Notes: generated from the sequence alone by a model not told the origin. A stretch of 56,705 bases of DNA from Atopobium sp. ICM42b (GCA_000564995.1 JDFH01000015.1:1-56705); one strand, 5' to 3'; shown: positions 33,797-42,503, counted from the first letter of the stretch. Numbers and translations are program-made.

Positions 33797-34942
33797 CTAG
33801 TTCTCCTTAGGGAAGGAAGGAGGAACTGGAGCGCCTGGAGGTACTGGTGCTCCGGGCGCGGCTGGTGCTGCAGGTGCGGCTGGTGCTGCAGGTGCTGCTG
33901 GTGCTGCGGGTGCCGCAGGTGCTGCAGGGGCTGCTGGAGCAGCTGGAGCTGCTGGTGCTGCAGGAATGACTGGCTGAACAGTGGCGCCGTCCTTTGTGGT
34001 GGCCATATCCTGAGCAATCTCGGCAGAAACACCAGGAGCGCCGGCCTCAAGTCCAAGGAAGACTTCCTCAAGAGAAGCGTTGCCGCGAATCTCATCCGTT
34101 TTACCTGCGGCAAGAAGCTTGCCCTGACGAATAATTGCAATTTTATTGCAGAGTTTCTCGACAACCTCAAGAACATGTGACGAGAAGAACACGGCAGATC
34201 CGCGGTCGGCAAGCTCGTGCAGCATCTTCTTCAACTCGAAGCTTGCTGCTGGATCCAGGCCAACAAATGGCTCGTCCAAAATGATAAGCTTTGGCTCGTG
34301 GAGCAGGGCGGAAATCAGAACCAGCTTCTGTTTCATACCGTGAGAGTAGCTGCCAATAGCGTTTGCCAGGGAATCAGTGATGCCCAAGCGGTTGGCCAAC
34401 GTAGTAATGCGCTCGACGCGGTTCTCTGCAGGAACGCCAAAGATGTCACTGACGTAATTGAGGTACTTAATGCCGCTCATGAACTCGTAAATGTCTGGGT
34501 TATCTGGGACGTAAGCGATGACCTGCTTTGAGCCAACAGGGTCAACCAGCACATTCTTTGAATCCACAAAAATGACGCCGCCCTCAAATGGCTGAGCACC
34601 AACGATAGACTTGATAAGCGTGGTCTTACCTGCGCCGTTGTGGCCGATAAAACCGTAGATGTCGCCAGGCATAACGTCGAGCGAAAGGTCAGAAACAGCT
34701 ACCTTGGAGCCATACTTCTTGGTAAAGTGCTGGACGCTCAACACGGGAACAACCTCGCCAGGAGCCGCTGGTGTTGGGGCTGCTGGGGCTGGGGCCGGTG
34801 CGGGAGAAGCCGCAGACACAGGCGCAGCGGCAGCTGCAAGTGCGGCTGGTGCGGCTGACGCGGCGGGAGCCGCAGGAGCAGCAGGAGCAGCGGGAGGTAC
34901 GGGAGCGTTAGGAACAGGTGGCTGTGGAATATTGTCGGCCAT
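33797..34942 (-). CDS. ABC transporter ATP-binding protein with Ala/Pro-rich extensions
   Basis: 381 residues. The central ATPase (about 68-300) has Walker A GHNGAGKTTLIKS, the signature GSYSHGMKQKLVLISALL, Walker B LIILDEPFVGLDP and the switch His in FFSSHVLEVVE. Unusually, both ends carry low-complexity Ala/Pro segments: about 60 residues before the core and about 70 after it, the latter almost pure Pro-Ala-Ala repeats ending PPSFPKEN. The core is the usual DrrA/YxlF-type importer-like exporter ATPase. It follows the ribbon-helix-helix gene by one base (AAGGAAAC before ATG). Confidence 0.88.
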   Translation of the reverse strand: MADNIPQPPVPNAPVPPAAPAAPAAPAASAAPAALAAAAAPVSAASPAPAPAPAAPTPAAPGEVVPVLSVQHFTKKYGSKVAVSDLSLDVMPGDIYGFIGHNGAGKTTLIKSIVGAQPFEGGVIFVDSKNVLVDPVGSKQVIAYVPDNPDIYEFMSGIKYLNYVSDIFGVPAENRVERITTLANRLGITDSLANAIGSYSHGMKQKLVLISALLHEPKLIILDEPFVGLDPAASFELKKMLHELADRGSAVFFSSHVLEVVEKLCNKIAIIRQGKLLAAGKTDEIRGNASLEEVFLGLEAGAPGVSAEIAQDMATTKDGATVQPVIPAAPAAPAAPAAPAAPAAPAAPAAPAAPAAPAAPAAPGAPVPPGAPVPPSFPKEN

Positions 34943-34943
34943 G

Positions 34944-35144
34944 TTAGTTTCCTTCTTCCAATTTATCTATCTTGTTCACACGAGTGTCTTGAACTTTTGG
35001 AGAGCGCTTTGCCCTTCTCAGAGCATCGCGCAAAATCCATTCTACCTGAGCGTTAGTTGAACGCATGTCGTCTTGCGCCCAGCGTTCAACCGCCTCCCAG
35101 ACTTCTGGAGCTACACGAAGTGGATATTGTTTGCGAGGTGCCAT
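34944..35144 (-). CDS. Small ribbon-helix-helix (Arc-type) DNA-binding protein
   Basis: 66 residues: MAPRKQYPLRVAPEVWEAVERWAQDDMRST forms the beta strand and first helix of an Arc/MetJ-type fold, and STNAQVEWILRDALRRAKRS the second helix, with the short basic tail common in this family. Genes of this type often follow an SPFH gene, as here (17 nt after it). It may autoregulate the operon. GGCGAGAA occupies the usual Shine-Dalgarno place, 5-12 nt before the ATG. Confidence 0.8.
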   Translation of the reverse strand: MAPRKQYPLRVAPEVWEAVERWAQDDMRSTNAQVEWILRDALRRAKRSPKVQDTRVNKIDKLEEGN

Positions 35145-35161
35145 GGGTTTCTCGCCATGCT

Positions 35162-36151
35162 TTACTGCTGCAAGGAACCGGTGTTAAGCACAGGCTGAGC
35201 CTCGGACTCGCCGCAGAGAACAACCATGAGGTTGGAGGCCATGACAGCCTTGCGATCCTCGTCGAACTCAACAACGCCATTCTCGGAGAGCTGAGTGAGG
35301 GCCATGTCAACCATGGAAACGGCGCCCTCGACGATCTTTTTACGTGCAGCGATGATTGCCTCTGCCTGCTGGCGGCGGAGCATTGCCTGCGCAATCTCGG
35401 GAGCGTAGGAGAGATGCGTGAGACGAGCGTCGTCAACGGTGATACCAGCAACGGAAAGGTTGCGGCTCAGCTCGGACTGAAGCGCCTCGGAGACTTCCTC
35501 GATGTTGGAGCGCAGAGTAATTGCGGTGTTGGACTCGGACTCGTCCTCCATGTGGTCGTAGCTGTAGATGCTCGCGACGTGCCTAAGCGCGGTCTCTGCC
35601 TGCATAGTAACGTAGCTGTCGTAGTCGTCGACGTCAAAGAGGGCCTTTGCGGTATCGCTCACGCGCCAAACAACAACCTCGGCGATCTCGATTGGGTTGC
35701 CCATGCGGTCGTTGACCTTGAGAACTTCGCCGTTCAGCGTACGAGCACGGGTGGAAATGATGGAGGTATGTACGCTTACACTGGGAGTAACGCCTGCAGC
35801 GAGAGAAGAAAGGTCTCCCAAGTTTGTGGAAAGAGTCTTGGCATAGTAAGGATTTGCCCAGCGAAGACCCTCGTCCTTAACGGTGCCAATATACTTACCA
35901 AACAGCACGCAAACCTTTGCTTGACCAGGCTGAAGGCTGAATAAGCCGCTTGAAACAAACATTCCGGCAAAGAAGAATACCAGCGCACCAATGATGCTTG
36001 GGAACGATGGGTCCAGGAGAGGATTTCTGTCTGCAGCGATAGCGCTGAGTACAAAATTAGCCAAAAACAGGGCTGCAACTGCAAAAAGAACAATGGTAAT
36101 CAGCAGGAACAGCCAACCACTCTTGGACTTAATGATTTTCTCGGTGCTCAT
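35162..36151 (-). CDS. SPFH/Band 7 membrane protein
   Basis: 329 residues. Two N-terminal hydrophobic helices (about 12-42 and 51-72) are followed by an SPFH domain: [60 protein letters not shown] flotillin-like helical tail then carries the [24 protein letters not shown] segment typical of stomatin/HflK-like proteins. Such proteins oligomerise in membrane microdomains. AAAGGAG stands 5 nt before the ATG. It is the first gene of a likely operon SPFH, ribbon-helix-helix, ABC ATPase, ABC permease. Confidence 0.9.
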   Translation of the reverse strand: MSTEKIIKSKSGWLFLLITIVLFAVAALFLANFVLSAIAADRNPLLDPSFPSIIGALVFFFAGMFVSSGLFSLQPGQAKVCVLFGKYIGTVKDEGLRWANPYYAKTLSTNLGDLSSLAAGVTPSVSVHTSIISTRARTLNGEVLKVNDRMGNPIEIAEVVVWRVSDTAKALFDVDDYDSYVTMQAETALRHVASIYSYDHMEDESESNTAITLRSNIEEVSEALQSELSRNLSVAGITVDDARLTHLSYAPEIAQAMLRRQQAEAIIAARKKIVEGAVSMVDMALTQLSENGVVEFDEDRKAVMASNLMVVLCGESEAQPVLNTGSLQQ

Positions 36152-36387
36152 AAGATCTCCTTTGTGACAATGAGCTTCATGTTGGCATCATTGTGATATC
36201 ACGTTGATTACAAGTCAATAGAAATTTTTATTTAAATATTGTTTAAAAATCGCAGGTAAGACGGTGGTTTTGTTGGCCTCGGCGCGCGGCGAGAGGTGAG
36301 CGGTGAGAAAAACGCTTGATGCGGCGCATGGCGAGAAGTTCGTCTCTTCGAGAAAAGTAACCGATCTGTAAGGCTTGGACTAAGCGC

Positions 36388-36506
36388 GCCTGATTTCTGC
36401 AAAGAATCTGTAACGTTTGCCTGAAAACATCAAAGAATCGGTGGATTCTGCCTGATTTCATCAAAGAATCTGTGTCCCAAACACAGATTCTTTGCACTTT
36501 TCAGGC
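36388..36506. repeat. 31-bp-period array, unit GCCTGA..CAAAGAATCTGTG
   Basis: Four copies of a 25-bp unit begin at 36388, 36419, 36450 (direct) and 36482 (inverted, ending 36506), so the period is 31-32 bp. The last direct and the inverted copy form a long hairpin. Non-coding. Confidence 0.85.
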
Positions 36507-36561
36507 GGGCCTTTCGGGACGTGACTTTTGAATCCGAGGTTAGTTTCACGAGCACTCTTAT

Positions 36562-36686
36562 GGAGCCTGATTTTCTCGCCAAGTCTGAGCGATTTGCCGG
36601 AAAAGCGCACCATATCTGAGCGATTTGCCGGTTTTTCTCGCCAAGTCTGAGCTGTTTTACTCAGACTTGATGCGGTTTTCAGGCTC
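36562..36686. repeat. Second 31-bp-period array, unit TCTGAGCGATTTGCCGG
   Basis: TCTGAGC begins at 36584, 36615 and 36646, exactly 31 bp apart, with a closing hairpin CAAGTCTGAG/CTCAGACTTG (36642-36651, 36660-36669). The block is bounded by GAGCCTGA (36563-36570) and TCAGGCTC (36679-36686). Two TTCTCGCC copies (36573, 36635) are part of the repeat. With the preceding array this fills most of the 36152-36856 gap, where I see no gene. Confidence 0.85.
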
Positions 36687-36735
36687 ATAACTAGAGGCAA
36701 TCAAAAGATGGAGGAGAACAGCTCGGTTGCATAAA

Positions 36736-36767
36736 AACACACCTCGGGAGAAACCCCGAGGTGTGTT
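36736..36767 (-). terminator. Intrinsic terminator after the hydroxyacid dehydrogenase
   Basis: AACACACCTCGGG (36736-36748) pairs perfectly with CCCGAGGTGTGTT (36755-36767); on the minus strand TTTTTAT follows. Confidence 0.88.
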
Positions 36768-36856
36768 CGGTGTGCACTATTGCCTGTTCGCAGGCTATGC
36801 TCGCAGGTGCTGCTCGCGCCCGTCGTGGCCGCAGCCGGTGCGGAACCCGTGGTGCG
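36768..36856. repeat. GC-rich repeat tail downstream of the hydroxyacid dehydrogenase
   Basis: 89 bp between stop codon and terminator with G(T/C)TCGCAGG units (GTTCGCAGG, GCTCGCAGG, GCTCGCGCC), the same words as in the EF-G2 tail. Confidence 0.5.
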
Positions 36857-37825
36857 CTAGTCGATACGAGCGTCTACCTCAAGCCAACCAAGCTGGTCGA
36901 TGTTACTCTTGACATGCTCGCAAGACTTGCGCCATGCCTCAATCTCGGAGTCGGAGAGCTCGGGCACAAAGACCTTCTCGACACCATTGGCGCCGATAAC
37001 CGCAGGAAGTGAAGAGTAGAAGCCAGAAACGCCATACACGTCGTTGAGCAGCGTGGAGACTGGCGTGATCAGCTTGGTGTCGTGAACAATAGCCTTGATG
37101 ACCTCGACAGCGCCGTTTGCAATGGAATACTCGGTGCACTGCTTACCGCTGTAGGTAACGTATCCGCCCATGCGACCAGCCTGCTCAAGCTCTGGGAGGT
37201 CAAAGGTCTTACCTGCCTGAGCTGCAACTTCGTCGAGGGTGAGGCAGCCAATGGAAACGTGTGACCAGCAAGCAAACATGCCGTTGCCGTGCTCGCCGAG
37301 CATCCAAGCGTTGATGCAAGATGCTGGATAGCCGGTAGCGCCGGAAAGTGCGTGGCGGAGTCGAGCGGAGTCCAGCGTGGTACCGGAGCCGATAACCTTA
37401 TTTGGATCGGCGCCGGTCAGATACTGGAGCTCGGTGGTAACAACGTCGCAGGGGTTTGCGATATTGACCCAAACGCCATCGAAGCCTGCGTCTGCGATGC
37501 GCTTGGCAAACTTCTTGGCCTCGTCAGTGGTGACGAAGAGCTCACCATCACGACTACCTGCTGCAGCCTCAATGTGGCCAGCAGCATTAACGATAATGTC
37601 GCAGCCAGCAAGTTCCTCATAGCGGTCATCAAGCTCAAAAACGCGAGCAGGGTGTGGATAAAATGGCATTGCGTCCAGCAGGTCGTTTACCTGAGCCTTG
37701 CAGAGGACCTCATTTGTGTCGCTAATGTAGAGCTCAGTTGCAAGTCCCTGGTAAAGTAGGGCGTTTGCAACATGCGCGCCAACATGATTAGCGCCGATAA
37801 TACCAATTTTGCTGATGAGAGCCAT
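36857..37825 (-). CDS. L-lactate/2-hydroxyacid dehydrogenase (LDH/MDH superfamily)
   Basis: 322 residues from the ATG at 37825 (GAGGTGG upstream). It has the Rossmann motif KIGIIGANHVGAHVANALL, the ISD acidic residue for NAD, NIANPCDVVTTELQ, and the catalytic block WMLGEHGNGMFACWS. The specificity loop (NAAGHIEAAAGSRDGELF) is longer and unlike classical LDH (Gln) or MDH (Arg). It resembles L-2-hydroxyisocaproate dehydrogenases of lactobacilli, so the preferred keto acid may be larger than pyruvate. It probably regenerates NAD during fermentation. Confidence 0.85.
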   Translation of the reverse strand: MALISKIGIIGANHVGAHVANALLYQGLATELYISDTNEVLCKAQVNDLLDAMPFYPHPARVFELDDRYEELAGCDIIVNAAGHIEAAAGSRDGELFVTTDEAKKFAKRIADAGFDGVWVNIANPCDVVTTELQYLTGADPNKVIGSGTTLDSARLRHALSGATGYPASCINAWMLGEHGNGMFACWSHVSIGCLTLDEVAAQAGKTFDLPELEQAGRMGGYVTYSGKQCTEYSIANGAVEVIKAIVHDTKLITPVSTLLNDVYGVSGFYSSLPAVIGANGVEKVFVPELSDSEIEAWRKSCEHVKSNIDQLGWLEVDARID

Positions 37826-37993
37826 AGTCCACCTCTTTTGTCTCGCCAAAATACTGTGCCTGTTAGCTTAACGGTTTTCTAGACAAACGGGAAACGATAC
37901 AAAAAATGAAACATATTAGATACAACAATCCCCTCAACGTGCCATTTAAGCCCGCAAACGGTATAGTAGTAACCCAAGATTTGGAGAGGAACT

Positions 37994-39253
37994 ATGGGAT
38001 ACAAGACACCAACATGCTCTATTGCACGTAGCTGCGGAGGCTGTGAATGGCTTTCGGTCCCCTATCCTATCCAACTTAAACGCAAGCAAACGCAGGTAGA
38101 AGAACTTCTCGCCCCACTGGCAAGCATCAATAACGTAACTATCGAGCCCATTCGTGGAATGGACGAGCCTCTGGCTTATCGTCACAAAGCAGCAACGCCA
38201 TTTGCACCAGGCAAGGGCCGCACGGTTCGCTCTGGTTTTTACGCAAGCGGAACGCACAAAATTATTGCCTCAAAGGAATGCCTGGTAGAAGATGGTCGAG
38301 CTCGCGCTATCCTCAACGACGTGGCGTATCTTGCCGGCCAGTTCAACATTCACGCCTATCAGGAAGATCGCGGCAAAGGGGCGCTTCGCCACGGCGTAGT
38401 ACGCTGCGGATATGCCACTGACGACGTCATGCTGGTACTGGTGGTCAACGGTCAGCATCTGCCTCATGAACAGGAGTTTGTTGCTGCGCTTCGCAAGGCG
38501 CACCCCGAGCTGACCAGCATCTTCTTGAACGTCAACCAGAAGCGCACCAACGCAATCTTAGGGCGAGAAACCCGTCTGCTTTGGGGCTCAACGTCTATGA
38601 GCGACAAGCTTTTGGGCTGCACGTTTGAGATTGGCTCAACCAGTTTCTACCAGACAAACCCCCAACAAACTGAGGTGCTTTATCAGCTGGCCATCGACGG
38701 CGCGCTTGCTGGCTCCACGCAGACCAGCGCCACGCAAGACGGCGCTGCGCTGACCAGTGCTCCCGCACAAGCAGCAACCTCTGCTCAAGCCAACAACCTA
38801 CGAGTTCTTGACGCTTACTGCGGCACAGGAACCATTGGACTTTGCTTGGCGCACGCCGCCGAAGCTCAGGGCATCAACCTCTTGCTCACTGGTGTTGATC
38901 AGGTTGAAAACAATATTCAGATGGCTCGCAGAAACGCTCGAAACAATAAACTTGATGCTGAGTTTATCTGCGACGATGCCACTCGCTACATGCAAGCTTT
39001 AGCAAAAGAAGGTCAGAACTTTGACGTTATTATTCTTGACCCGCCTCGCGCTGGTTCCACGCCCACCTTCCTCAAGGCAACTGCCCAGCTAGCTCAGAAG
39101 AAAATCGTGTATGTGAGCTGCAGCGTTGTGACGCAGGCTAGGGACCTCAAAGTTCTTCTCGACAGTGGATTTGCCATTGAGCGCGTGACGCCTGTGGACA
39201 TGTTCCCTCACACCAAGCATGTGGAATGCGCTGTGATGCTTTCTCGGGCTTAG
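37994..39253 (+). CDS. RlmCD/TrmA-family uracil-C5 RNA methyltransferase
   Basis: 419 residues. Four cysteines for an iron-sulphur cluster: Cys8, Cys14, Cys17 (CSIARSCGGCEW) and the later ASKECLV. The C-terminal methyltransferase has SFYQTNPQQ, SAM motif VLDAYCGTGTIGLCLA, FDVIILDPPRAG and the catalytic YVSCSVVTQARDL. A Thr/Ala/Gln-rich insertion of about 30 residues precedes the SAM motif. Such enzymes make m5U in 23S rRNA or tRNA. GGAGAGG precedes the ATG. Two octamer copies (38106, 38572). Its stop codon lies inside the left 28-bp direct repeat of the next locus. Confidence 0.92.
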   Translation: MGYKTPTCSIARSCGGCEWLSVPYPIQLKRKQTQVEELLAPLASINNVTIEPIRGMDEPLAYRHKAATPFAPGKGRTVRSGFYASGTHKIIASKECLVEDGRARAILNDVAYLAGQFNIHAYQEDRGKGALRHGVVRCGYATDDVMLVLVVNGQHLPHEQEFVAALRKAHPELTSIFLNVNQKRTNAILGRETRLLWGSTSMSDKLLGCTFEIGSTSFYQTNPQQTEVLYQLAIDGALAGSTQTSATQDGAALTSAPAQAATSAQANNLRVLDAYCGTGTIGLCLAHAAEAQGINLLLTGVDQVENNIQMARRNARNNKLDAEFICDDATRYMQALAKEGQNFDVIILDPPRAGSTPTFLKATAQLAQKKIVYVSCSVVTQARDLKVLLDSGFAIERVTPVDMFPHTKHVECAVMLSRA

Positions 39254-40209
39254 ATTAAATTCGCAAATTGAATTGAGGGGCAATACCTGATAATCCTTCA
39301 TTAGTAGCTGCCAAGGAAACTTATAGAGCAAAATTAATTAAGGGAAATGTTTATAACTGGAATACAGTAATAGGGGATGGTCGCAGAATCATCCTCTATT
39401 TTTTGTGCAAAAACGAAGAACTTTGTATATTGCATTTTGATATTAGGCTCCCAGTTTCAGTGAAGAATCACAGTCTTCAACATCATAATGATGGAAAGAA
39501 AGTCTATTTTGACAAAATACCTCTATATGATTATAACTATGTTCATAGTTATATAGATACTAAACTTCAGATACAAGTTACAAAAAATAAGGAGGTATGG
39601 TTATGGCCACAAAAAATATTTATGTTGCAGAAGCAGATCTACACTTATTTGATGATGCTGCCAATTACGCCGGAAGTGTTTCTGCCGCTGTGATACAGGC
39701 ACTTCAGGACTTTCTAAGTGTTCAACACAACAAAAGCGAAGGATATGACAAGATTGAGTTAAACCTCTATGAAAAAGGGGTAAGAAGAAAGGTAATGTTC
39801 TATGGTATGGAGATTACTCGTGTAGAACGTCCGGTAGACGGTGGAATAAGGATTGACACGATTTATAAAACTGCAAAAGGGCAGCTTGCGGTAGCAACCA
39901 AGGTTCGCAAGGAGCTTCCGAATTGGGCGAAAGGAAATCCACACGTATGGGAAAACCCGCAGTCTTGGTCACATGATTTTTGGAATCTGGGGGACAGAGT
40001 ATTAAACGTATATCCGGACACAGAGAGCCTAAAGGAGAAGGATGCGTATCTTGCCGAGTGCTGCGAATCTTCTCTTTCGGAAAAGCCTTATGAGTTTTTG
40101 GATATTTAGATTAGGCATAAATACTAGATTTATAGAACTATAACAAGCAAATAATGCGATAGCTTTGTATTTATATATCACTTAGATTAAAGTCGCAAAC
40201 TGAATCGAG
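39250..40209. repeat. Pair of 28-bp imperfect direct repeats bracketing the EXLDI gene
   Basis: Copies at 39250-39277 and 40182-40209 agree at 25 of 28 positions; both start TTAGATTAAA and contain TCGCAAA and GAATYGAG. The left copy includes the stop codon of the upstream methyltransferase gene. They enclose about 0.9 kb containing one gene. Confidence 0.85.
39603..40109 (+). CDS. EXLDI-family protein
   Basis: 168 residues from the ATG at 39603, 7 nt after AAGGAGG; an ATG at 39597 is only one base from that site. The sequence ends YEFLDI, the C-terminal Glu-x-Leu-Asp-Ile that names the EXLDI family. It contains KIYVAEADLHLFDDAANYAG-like N-terminal and VWENPQSWSHDFWNLGDRVLNVYPD segments, consistent with small soluble proteins. 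Function unknown; members often neighbour TetR regulators or alpha/beta hydrolases, and a hydrolase follows here. The gene is more AT-rich than its surroundings and lies between direct repeats, suggesting later acquisition. The preceding 350 bp hold nothing I can support. Confidence 0.75.
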   Translation: MATKNIYVAEADLHLFDDAANYAGSVSAAVIQALQDFLSVQHNKSEGYDKIELNLYEKGVRRKVMFYGMEITRVERPVDGGIRIDTIYKTAKGQLAVATKVRKELPNWAKGNPHVWENPQSWSHDFWNLGDRVLNVYPDTESLKEKDAYLAECCESSLSEKPYEFLDI

Positions 40210-40214
40210 CAGCT

Positions 40215-40961
40215 ATGAAAACGGTAGAATTTGGAAAACAACATAACGACGTAATCATGCTGCTTCATGGTGGCGGTTTGTCTTGGTGGAATTATAAAGC
40301 TGAGGCTGAACTGCTGAAGGATCAATATCACGTTGTCCTGCCAATTCTTGACGGACATGCAGGTAGTGACAATGATTTTATAAGTATTGAGGAAAACGCA
40401 AGTCGGCTCATTTCTTTTATCGATAAAGAATTTGGAGGCTCGGTTCTTCTTATTGGAGGGCTGTCCCTCGGCGCACAGATTTTAGTAGAAATGCTGACGC
40501 AACGAAACTCAATTTGCCAAAACGCTGTCATTGAAAGTGCATCTGTCATTCCGTCCAAGCTGACAAATGCCCTGATTAAACCAACGTTTTCTCTAAGTTA
40601 TGGCTTAGTAAAAATGAAAAGTTTTGCTCAAATGCAATTTGACTATCTTCATATTCGTAAAGATTTATTTGAAGACTATTATCGGGACACGTCACAAATC
40701 TCAAAAGAAAACATGATTGCATTTTTGGAAGCAAATACATCCTATGAGATAAAACCCGGCCTTCAAGATGTCCACGCCAAAGTCCATATACTCGTCGGAG
40801 GAAAAGAACAGAAAAAGATGATCTGTTCAGCAGAGCAATTGCATAAGGTGCTGCCTGATAGCATTCTTGAAATAAAGAAAGGCTTATATCATGGCGAATA
40901 TTCCATCAATTGCCCAGAGGAGTATACAAAAGAACTCCTAGACATGATTAATGCCCAATAG
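40215..40961 (+). CDS. Alpha/beta hydrolase
   Basis: 248 residues of the alpha/beta hydrolase fold: oxyanion region MLLHGGGLSWWNY, nucleophile elbow GGLSLGAQ (Ser), the acid in the late VHILVGGKEQKK strand region, and a C-terminal His in GLYHGEY. Substrate unknown. No good ribosome site; the ATG starts 5 nt after the right 28-bp repeat. AT-rich like the EXLDI gene. Confidence 0.8.
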   Translation: MKTVEFGKQHNDVIMLLHGGGLSWWNYKAEAELLKDQYHVVLPILDGHAGSDNDFISIEENASRLISFIDKEFGGSVLLIGGLSLGAQILVEMLTQRNSICQNAVIESASVIPSKLTNALIKPTFSLSYGLVKMKSFAQMQFDYLHIRKDLFEDYYRDTSQISKENMIAFLEANTSYEIKPGLQDVHAKVHILVGGKEQKKMICSAEQLHKVLPDSILEIKKGLYHGEYSINCPEEYTKELLDMINAQ

Positions 40962-41016
40962 GACCCTTACCATCCGCTGACCCATCAATCTGTCCTCCAA
41001 AACCCAGGAGCTCTCC

Positions 41017-41784
41017 GTGATTATAAAAAACGAAATACCTCTTTTAGAATATGACGATGCCTCCCCAGAGGTTATTTCAGCAGATCACGAATGGACCGCA
41101 GGTCGGCTACCAGAAAAATGCCTCTTTGCATTTCTTGGAGACGTTGTCCATGATTACGCCAACGAGCACGGAGCAGAGATCGTAGAAACAATCGTGACTG
41201 TTTCTCGAGACATTAAAGTCTACGTTTTGGATTCATATGGCGAGAAAATCTGTTTAGTTCAATCCCCTACTGGATCTGCTTCATCCACACACGTAATGGA
41301 CATACTGGTTACCTGTGGATGTAAGAAAATAGTTGCAGTTGGTTCTTGCGGCGTTCTAAAAGAGATACAAGAAAATGCCTTTCTCGTCCCAACTAAAGCT
41401 CTTAGAGCGGAAGGGACGTCCTATCACTATCTTCCAGTATCAAGATATATAGAGCTTGATAAGGAGCCAATTTCTGTTATAGAAGAAACCTTCAAAAAAG
41501 ACGGACTCCCTTTTGAGACGTGCACCACCTGGTCTACTGACGGTTTCTTCCGTGAGACAAAAGATATGGTTGAGTATCGTCTGCAAGAAGGATGCTCAGT
41601 TGTAGAGATGGAATGCTCGGCACTAGCCGCTTGCTGCAGAAAACGAGGAGCGCAGTTTGGTCAGTTTCTCTTTACAGCAGACTCTTTGGCAAACGTTCAC
41701 GAATATGACGAGAGGGACTTTGGCAAAGACTCCCATGAGAAAGCGCTGCTTCTTGGCCTAGAAATACTCAGAAACTTTACCTAA
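41017..41784 (+). CDS. Nucleoside phosphorylase (PNP/UDP family 1)
   Basis: 255 residues, GTG start with AGGAG 6 nt upstream. The phosphorylase fold is seen in SPTGSASSTHVMDILVTCGCKKIVAVGSCGVL (phosphate and base pocket), in TTWSTDGFFRET and in GCSVVEMECSALAACCRKRG (the ribose-binding Met-Glu and base contact). It cleaves a purine or pyrimidine nucleoside with phosphate. Which base is preferred cannot be read. One octamer copy at 41239, so the stretch is not uniformly foreign. Confidence 0.88.
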   Translation: MIIKNEIPLLEYDDASPEVISADHEWTAGRLPEKCLFAFLGDVVHDYANEHGAEIVETIVTVSRDIKVYVLDSYGEKICLVQSPTGSASSTHVMDILVTCGCKKIVAVGSCGVLKEIQENAFLVPTKALRAEGTSYHYLPVSRYIELDKEPISVIEETFKKDGLPFETCTTWSTDGFFRETKDMVEYRLQEGCSVVEMECSALAACCRKRGAQFGQFLFTADSLANVHEYDERDFGKDSHEKALLLGLEILRNFT

Positions 41785-41894
41785 ACCATTGCTGGGCACC
41801 TGCGCTTACTGCGTTTCGTAAAATTTAAGCGTACAATTGTTAGCATGTTCTACTTGCTTTTCATCAGGGCATTTCTACAAATAGTGAGGCTCAT

Positions 41895-42503
41895 ATGAAA
41901 GTACAGCAGCTCATTAAAGATACATGTGCGATAGTCTCCGAGGACATCGGCACAGCAAAGGCAGAGCAAATTGCACGGGATGCTCAAAAGCGATACGAAG
42001 CGCTCTGCACAGAAAACGCGTCCGATTCTAAAGAGCTCCGCGCCCACTCTTACAAGCGTATTTACCCTGGTATTGCAGTATATGAGGCTCTGCGTGCGGA
42101 GGGTATTTCTCAAGAAAAGGCCGTCTGGTATATTCGCGAATACTTCCAGCGCTTTGCCGCCAAGCGAGTTCCTCTGTTCCAATGGGCCATTAAAACGTTT
42201 GGCCTTGCGCGCAAGTTTCCTAGTCTCTTTAAATCAGGTATCGAGAAAAGCTGCACATCAAGCGCAGGATTTGCCTTTGAATATCCAGATAGTCATGGTA
42301 ACGAAGCTCGCCTCAATATTGTGAGCTGCCCCTACTATGAGATAACCAAAAAATACGGCTGCCCCGAAATAACCGCTGCATACTGTGACAGTGACGATGC
42401 GGGATATGGCAATCTGCATCCGCAGCTTATCTGGGGCCGCACAAAAACCATAGGCCATGGTGGCGATTGCTGCGATTTTCTTTTAGAGTATAAAGAAAAC
42501 TAA
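41895..42503 (+). CDS. L-2-amino-thiazoline-4-carboxylate hydrolase family protein
   Basis: 202 residues. The C-terminal half has the signature of this family: CPEITAAYCDSDDAGYGNLHPQLIWGRTKTIGHGGDCCDF. The founding enzyme hydrolyses ATC to cysteine in Pseudomonas; most homologues in anaerobes are uncharacterised and may have another role. The N-terminal half is helical. GTGAGG lies before the ATG. Transcribed in the same direction as its neighbours with gaps of about 90-110 nt. Confidence 0.8.
   Translation: MKVQQLIKDTCAIVSEDIGTAKAEQIARDAQKRYEALCTENASDSKELRAHSYKRIYPGIAVYEALRAEGISQEKAVWYIREYFQRFAAKRVPLFQWAIKTFGLARKFPSLFKSGIEKSCTSSAGFAFEYPDSHGNEARLNIVSCPYYEITKKYGCPEITAAYCDSDDAGYGNLHPQLIWGRTKTIGHGGDCCDFLLEYKEN

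Noticed and set aside
31900..36151. Antimicrobial-peptide export/immunity cluster
   Set aside because: The ABC pair would fit, but no precursor peptide or modification enzyme is nearby.
36388..36686. CRISPR array
   Set aside because: The 31-bp period comes from 25-bp units with only about 6 bp between them, one copy is inverted, units are degenerate, and no cas genes are near.
37838..37846. Additional octamer copy (GTCTCGCC) near the dehydrogenase start, and similar TTCTCGTC, TTCTCGCT and TTCTCGAC words elsewhere
   Set aside because: One-base variants; they may be decayed copies but were not counted among the 35.
39403..39693. A 96-codon reading frame upstream of the EXLDI gene
   Set aside because: No ribosome site, overlaps the well-supported EXLDI start, and the sequence shows no recognisable protein pattern.
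39250..41784. Genomic island or prophage
   Set aside because: Composition shifts and direct repeats exist, but no integrase, transposase, phage gene or tRNA target is present.
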